A stretch of 64,000 nt of DNA from Ustulina deusta (lineage: Eukaryota > Ascomycota > Sordariomycetes > Xylariales > Xylariaceae), in the NCBI GenBank assembly GCA_023159155.1, contig JAJNNX010000043.1:310001-374000 (forward strand), in the 5' to 3' direction. Positions within the stretch are counted from its first letter, which is position 1, and each line of letters opens with the position of its first letter. Below are positions 57,291-64,000 of the stretch, in pieces. The notes under the pieces are model-generated. The model was not told the DNA's origin. It saw only the letters and a list, made by a program, of their open reading frames with translations, and made no database searches. The translations under genes and the position numbers were made by a program.

Positions 57291-60200
57291 CGAGTGATTA
57301 TTGGATGTAGGCACAAATGCAACGCTGATACAGAGAGATGCAAAATTAGCTTCCTAGTCGTTTGATGGAACTTGTCAGGGGCATGGCGGCGCGACTCAGT
57401 GTGATTTCTGAACTGCTATTGACGGCAAGGTTCACGAAGCTAGCAACTCAGGTAACATGTGAGAATTTCCGGCTACTAAGGCGCTCAAAAATGAGGACGC
57501 CAAACCCGTAAACAGTAAACATAAAAAATGACAAAACATCAAAAACACGTGCGTTGCCATGGGCGGTCGCAGAAAGAAGGTACCTACGAACTGCCCACAT
57601 AGGTTTATATGAATAATTACGTAGCCAAGGGCCGAGTACCCCTGTCTAACTTATCTAGACATTTCTTACTCCGTAAATTTATATAAAACCACCCCTGTCT
57701 CTCCCTCTGGGATCTGTATCAGAAGCCTATTAGTCTCCTGCGTCACAACGGCCACTAAACAAAAAATGAAATGATATTCTTCCGTGACCCAATGATTTCC
57801 CATACATTCATATTCATTGCCGGCTTTCTAATCGCTTTGTTGGAAATCAGGGTTTTCCTTCCGGTGGCCGACTGGAAGCAATGTCGAGAACTCGGCATCC
57901 AGACCGGAGCCTAATCATGTTCCATCCGCCCGTGTAGTAGGTCTCCGGGCAAGATTACAGAACAGCCTCTTCTTTAAGTCAAAGAAAGACATCATCATAA
58001 CTAACTCACGTCCCCAAGCTCTTGTACACGCAGCCTTTGGCGTCTGTGTTAAACAGAATGCAATTATTAATACTGGCAAATCCAGCAGTGATTTATGTCA
58101 CAGAAAAAACAACGCTATTAATCCTGTGAAGGTATTAACGGTATATAGGGCTCTACCTACTTCCATGCGACAATTTATCCATGAACACCAGTATTAAGTC
58201 AAACTAATTCTGTCGAGTTGAGGATCCCAGTAGAGATATAATTGGCGTGAGACCCCGTTAAAAATGTGAATAGATTTACAAATATTTAGCTAGAAATAAC
58301 GTTCTTGTGGGGGTCTAATCAAGACAAGCGAAGTGCGTAGGGGCTTAATAATAATTAATGCTAGAGGCATCTCGATAGAATAGCCATCAGTTTAGCATAG
58401 CACAACGCAAATGTTTTAGAAGTAAATCATCTATTCATGATTTCTGTATTCCGAATAATCGACTTATTGATTCTATATAGCGCACTATACTTCTCTTGCA
58501 TTCGATATACAGTAACAGAGTGATATCTAGCACAAAAGTCCATGCTGTTTAAATGCCAAGTTTTCAGCAGGCGAGGAATACGAGGAACGGGCACTGGGTT
58601 TAGAGTTTTCCATGTACCCTGTAACAGGGCGTTCAGCTGAATAGTAGTAATGTAGCTGAGAGCGGATTTGACAGGGAGAGACTGGGCCCAACGCCTCGAA
58701 GAACACCGTATATGAACTAGACAAGATGGGGCGAGCTGTGAATTGCTCGTTGGATATTTGAGTAATTTATACCACGGTACCGCGCCGAGGAGGCACGAAA
58801 TAGCGACTTGACTGCGGAGAGCGTGGGTTAGCGCATGAATTATAGCCACCGCTCGGGCACTTAGATTCGTGATGGGAAGCAGATGTTATTATGGCCGGCC
58901 ATGAAGCGTTTCGCGTTTGCGGATATATCAAATATCTAATGTCGTATCATATTATACACGAACTTCACTACTAGACGTGCTTACACTATGCTCCCCAGAA
59001 AACTTTCAGGAAGCGCGTGGCTTGAAACTAGGATATTCCATGACAAGTGTTCACATTCGGATCCCCCCCCTTCAAGACTCTCGTAATCAAGACCGGAGCA
59101 AAGTGTACCTACCTACCTATATAGTGAGCGGTGAGCCGATTTAAACATCATCTACGTATAATAATGTCTCAAACGAACGTGGAACCTCGCCAAACTGCAC
59201 CACTCTAGAAGGTAATAGATCCTACAAAAGTTGGCTGAAACAAGCACTGGCTAGCTTACTCAGTAATACCGTCTGTAAATGAAAGGGTTCTGCATTCCTT
59301 CCGCCCTGGATCCGGACCGTGCGGCGCAGCAACAACTAACTGCCAACGGTAAGAGCGCACGGTAGGTACCACGCCACTTTGGCGACTTGTCTTCGTATTT
59401 GGTTGGCACTGCAGAGACTACTAACTAGACTGCTGCTACCTGAAATGCTGAATGTCAGTTTCTTGCGGCAGTCTTCGGTAGCGTTAAGCACTGTTCGCGA
59501 AGAGAGGGAGCTTTTCCGATTGTGTGCGGCACCCCCGGAAACGGGAATAAATGGACGTCGACGGCGTACAAATGATAGCCGAATCCCGGACATCCCGGCT
59601 GCCAGCTGTACAGTACGTGCGTACGCGTCCTGATCCACCACTGGCAGGTCTGGGTTGAGGCTGGTTAGAAACAGCCTCCCAATATCCCGTGTGAGGGATA
59701 AACACATAATGCGGTATATCAAATTCAAGAACATAATAGTGTGGAGTGAAACAGTCAACAATCCGTGTGTATTTCCCGCCAAGCATCATAAGCCCTCGCT
59801 CATTCCGGTACAACCCTGTAAAGCTCTACGCTTGGAACGGAAGTTGTAGGACCCCAGGATGCCGAATCTGAATACGAGCTGGCAGTCAACAGATCCTATA
59901 AAAGATATATGAAAGCAACATTGTCAATAGATATACCTACGTAGGACCGCCCCACTTGGAGCATGGCACGTCAATTTACAGTAGGCATTTGCTGCCGAGA
60001 CTGCGTCGATCGCATCGTGCATATGAATAGTATATATATACATTTAACGAGTAGAGAGCTACGCTCTTTTGACACTCTGCAAGTGACTCTATCTACTCTC
60101 GTAATATTGCCCTTCGGTGGAGCTACCCATGCAGTCGTTGCCTTCACGAACATGTACGAGGTTGTCGTGATCTCTTGCAGTCTTGCATGTATAGCAAAGC

Positions 60201-60612
60201 CACCCTGTCCCTTCGTCTATGTACCGCCGTCAAAACCCAAGACCCCGTGGTCCAAAGTTAATTTCAAAAATCTGCTAGACATTGTCTTTTCTCCGTATAT
60301 TCCGATCTAACAATCGCCATAACAGTTGGAACGCACTCATTGAGAAATCCTAGAAATGCGAGCAAGTAAATGCACCTGGTTTTATTAGCGTACCCCAGTG
60401 GGGAGATAGCCAGGTCGGATTGCCATGCTCCCTGTGTGTGCCGATCAAAGTGTTGGGTTCTGCTCTTTAATCTCAATGTCCTGAAACGCCGTCCTGGTAT
60501 CTCGCAAGGAAAGATGCAATGCAATGACCCAATGATGAAGAAAAAATGGCTAAATATCATGCCTATCATCAGCAGTCGCCCTCAAATGGTGCTGATCTCA
60601 ACCACTATTCCT
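57291..60612. other. long gene-free region
   Basis: About 3.3 kb without a supported gene. Frames such as 58427-58849 (-), 59336-59782 (-) and 59963-60310 (+) have no domain, splice pattern or homologous neighbour. Moderately A+T-rich; probably decayed repeat sequence plus the 3' flank of the WSC gene. Confidence 0.45.
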
Positions 60613-61973
60613 TCACTGGTCTGGCGGATCGGGGTTGGTAGTCCGCAGTACTTTTCTCGAGTAGTCTTGATTGTCCTGCAGGGTGTTGATGCTCTCTCGG
60701 CTTTTGTTCTCGAACCGGGTGTATATGTTTGTAGCAAATGGATCCATGCGAGGATCGTGAGGCATTAGGCGACTGCTTCTGCGGCCTGACGACGTATTTT
60801 CCCCGTCCCATACCGACGCCATGGTGGTTGTCGGTGTGCTCATTATACCCTGCGAGCCACTCAGGTGGCTGTGGGGTCTCGAGATGAGTTGATCCTCTTG
60901 TCGGCGCCTCTTACGTTGGAGGTAGAAGAAGACAGCAATCCCTATGATAAGAGCGACAAGTGCTATGACGCCAATAGCAATACCGGCGGCAGCACCACTA
61001 TTGAGCCCGTGACTGGACGTACTAGGACCAAGTTCAGAATCAGATCCAGATCCAGTCTCTGGCGTCGGCGTCACTGTTACTGTTTGTAGGCTAACTATCC
61101 CACCAGTCGTTATGGTCTTAATAGAGGTAGTCGGCGTCGAGGAAGTGGTACTGGTTGTTGTTGAACTGGAACTAGTATCCTGGGATAAACATTAGCACCA
61201 CTTATATCAACGATTGAGTCCTCTTGAATGATAAAAGAAAACAGATTTAACTGGTCCATTTGGGCATACAGGTAAAGTGCTAGAAGTCGCGGAAGTACTA
61301 GTAGTAGTAGCCGACTCGACTGTGGAGGTAACAGTGCTCGAAGTGTCTACAATCGTAGTAGAGCTTTGCTTCTGGACTCAGATACAGTTAAAATGGAATA
61401 TCTTCCACCAGCCTAAGTGCGAACAGAAGACTGCTGGGTGTTCAAGAAAAGAAAAAAAAGGGGGCGAGAAATCTCTGTGCTATGTTATAGATATATGGTT
61501 CTCCTCTAGATAGACCTCAAAATACTTACTGTGCTAGTAGATGCCGTGCTTCCACCTGCTGTGCCCGAGGGACTTGTGTCGAGCGCTATGTATCCGTATA
61601 AACCTTTGGCTCCGCAAGTGTCGGGTTGCCAACCGGGACACGAATCGTTGCATTCATCGGTGTCCACCTGGGATGACACAGCAGGTACATAGTCACTGCA
61701 CCAGCAATCATGTTCTTGAAGGATGGCGAAGGCAAATGACTGATCGACACAGAAATCGTGGCACAGCCCGTTGGATTGCCAAATGCTGCTATCTTCGATA
61801 TGGTCAGAGTGGTGGCACCTCGAACGCTATGTTTCATAAGATGACATACTTGTCGCTGTGGCAGCAGTGTTGGTGCTTGCACAGTACTTGATCGTAAGGG
61901 CCTGGACAAGGTGAGGGCCAGTTACGAAGGCTATAGTGGCCAGAAAAGGCACAATACTTGGCGAGCGAGCCAT
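60613..61973 (-). CDS. WSC-domain transmembrane cell-surface sensor
   Basis: Four exons (61973-61850, 61792-61530, 61371-61270, 61179-60613; introns of 57, 158 and 90 bp) encode about 351 residues. Signal peptide MARSPSIVPFLATIAFV..., then a Cys-rich WSC domain (YCAST, GLCHDFCVDQSFAFAILQ, CWCSDYVPA, CNDSCPG, CGAKGLYGYIAL). A Ser/Thr stalk follows, then a single transmembrane helix (AAGIAIGVIALVALIIGIAV) and a basic RKRRRQ stop-transfer followed by a cytosolic tail of about 100 residues. This is the architecture of Wsc/Slg1 sensors, which report wall stress to the cell-integrity pathway in yeasts and filamentous fungi. Whether the tail couples to a Rho exchange factor is inferred from the family, not seen. 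The start ATG at 61973 gives a normal signal sequence. Confidence 0.92.
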
Positions 61974-64000
61974 GGCGAAGTCGTCAAAAAGACAACTAAA
62001 AATTCCTAGAGAGGGACAAGACCACATTAGCAAGCGTGGTGTAGACAGAAGAGGAGCATAGCGATCAGAGAGGATATCTCGCGGCTGTGACTTGGCGGCA
62101 AGTCAGACAAAAGTGACAGCAGTGACTTACTCTCGTCGACTTTTGAAAGTGATGGCTCAGTGGGCAGAATTTCGTAGCGACCCAACTGATTGCAGGCGAT
62201 TGTCAGGTCCGAGTCACAAACAACTGAGAAAACAACAGTCGTAGCTTAGCATTGTTATGACCAAACCTGATCAAGGCCCCGATCTTTGGCGATTGGCCTG
62301 GGTGGTCCGAGATGGCCCAGGATGTCGAGACACGGTCGAGCCTCCCGATTTCTATGGTGAAGTCGAGGACGGACGGACAACTTGAGATGCTCAGTGGGAG
62401 AGCAGGCAATGAGGACGGCTGCGAGGCAGCTGTGGTCCAGGCTTCTCGGTTTCTCCAAGGAAATGAGAGAAACAGAAAGTGATCGGTTGGCTGAGGGAAG
62501 AGGAAGAAAAATGCCCGACGACAACAAGTGAAGGGCTCAATTGGCCTTGGCCGGGAGGATGGATGGATGCTCCCAGGTTGGCTGGTGTCGGGTGGGCGCT
62601 GGGTGGTGCTACACTATGAATGGGACAAGATGGCGGATGGCGGGCAAGGACAGGGAATGGATGGATGGATGCCGGTACGGGTACACTAAGTAAGTGGTCG
62701 TGTAAGTGATCAGTGGTCCACTCGGTGGTATAGCGGGATTGCGATGGGATTGATTGCCCTGTTGCAGATACCGACCTACCTACACTGTACGGGACTGGAG
62801 TGGACTGCAGATCCACATGGAGAGGTACCTTTGTACTGCAGCACGATTGATTAGCGTGCGTATGTGCCAAGCCTGGCGAGTGGTTGATGGGTGGTTAAAA
62901 TGTGGGCTCGACAAAAGCAATACGAATGCCCGTACTGTATCCTTTGATGCTGAGTCTTGCAGGATTGACAGGTTGTAGGGCCAGTCTTTATTTGGCACTA
63001 CGCATGTTCGTGTAGACAAGGCCAGGGGGGTTGGGGTTTTGGGCAGATACAACTACCTACATAGCCTAGGGATGCAGCGTCTGCACAGTCAGACAGGTAG
63101 GGCCGCTGCAGAATAGATAGTACGCAGGTAGCTTGTGAAGAGTTACGCCACTAATAGCTAACACAAGACAATAGTAACACGAGGTGGAAGTAAAAGAGAG
63201 TTTAGCCAGGTAGAGGGTATTCAGGAAAAGAAGACAACGAATTTTGCGGAAAGGAAAGATCCGACGCTGGTTTCAACAGGTCAAAGATAGCAACAAAAAA
63301 TAAGTGTAAATGATGGAGAAAACTGTATACTAGATACATACGTGTAGTTAGAGGAACTTGGGATGAGAGGAGCAATAAAGAAACGTCTATACGCGTACAG
63401 TACCTAAATATGCCCTTGGCACTGTAATTTAGGACTGTAGTGTTTATGGAAGTATTCCAGATATCTACACTAAACTTATCCAGTCAACCAGGGGTTCTTG
63501 CCAGGGGGATCTGATTAGGTAGCTGTCTCTACTTGGTAATTAGCGGGAGCAAGCCGCATGCTGCAAGTCTGCAAGTGCTGTAATTCAAAACCCGCGATGA
63601 CCTCATTATCCGTTTTAGGAATGGCGGAATGGCGGAATGCGTTGACCTGCCTGCGAGCTTCTGAAGTGCCGTACACCTGCACTCACTTCCACTATTGGTG
63701 CCTACCTAGGTACCTAGGTAGGTTATATATTACGCAGGCGTTCACACTCGAGTGTATAGCACAACATCATATCCGAGATGCATCATAATCTACTATGTAT
63801 TAGACGAGCCATCATACTTTGCCACATTCATATCGAGTACCTACTGTTGCGATTGTCTGCTTGGGTGGTTTTAACCAATATGGGCAATGCTCGGCCGAAA
63901 AAATTATTGTTGCGCCAAGTGGACATGGTGTCGTCACCATTACCCGGTACCGCGCAAGCAAGTGGTGCAAGATGTTCGTTAGATTGTTTCAATTAACGAG
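61974..64000. other. upstream region of the WSC gene to window end
   Basis: About 2 kb with no supported gene. Overlapping frames at 62203-62870 (-) are Pro/Ser-rich without domains. CCTAGG palindromes occur at 63700-63722. The WSC gene promoter and 5' leader must lie here. Confidence 0.45.

Overview
The window looks like a chromosome segment of a filamentous ascomycete (Pezizomycotina, most likely a Sordariomycete). The evidence is short GT-AG introns of about 47-160 bp, a Zn2Cys6/fungal_trans regulator, HET-domain genes, a WSC sensor, a GPI-anchored GH17 glucanase, and A+T-rich repeat blocks with graded C-to-T decay that look like repeat-induced point mutation (RIP). The species cannot be named from the sequence. 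All exon models below are manual splice predictions made by eye.

Region 1 (1-28.6 kb) is ordinary, gene-bearing euchromatin. In order it holds a Zn2Cys6 regulator (-), a membrane-anchored multicopper oxidase (+), a ferroportin-type iron exporter (+), a HET-domain gene (+), a small one-pass membrane protein (-), a homeodomain plus C2H2 regulator (+), a GPI-anchored GH17 glucanase (-), an Ost-alpha/TMEM184-type membrane protein (-) and an isochorismatase-like hydrolase (+). The most suggestive functional link is the tandem oxidase and ferroportin pair: animal ferroportin works with membrane or plasma multicopper ferroxidases.

Region 2 (28.6-50 kb) is gene-poor and degenerate. It has a P-loop GTPase fragment, an F-box-like gene with an internal stop, a probably 5'-truncated two-exon gene, a PD-(D/E)XK nuclease-like pseudogene and a HET pseudogene with two nonsense codons. 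At its centre is a 3.5 kb A+T-rich inverted-repeat structure (36533-40053). It is built from roughly 355 bp repeat units and encloses a 0.4 kb island of normal base composition. Apparently intact genes in between encode a calcineurin-like phosphoesterase, a probable nucleotidyltransferase-like protein and a small multi-pass membrane protein.

Region 3 (51-64 kb) contains a class A flavin monooxygenase and a classical short-chain dehydrogenase on the same strand. They are followed by decayed LINE and hAT transposon remnants, a long gene-free stretch, and a WSC-domain cell-surface sensor on the minus strand. I saw no tRNA, rRNA or CRISPR array.
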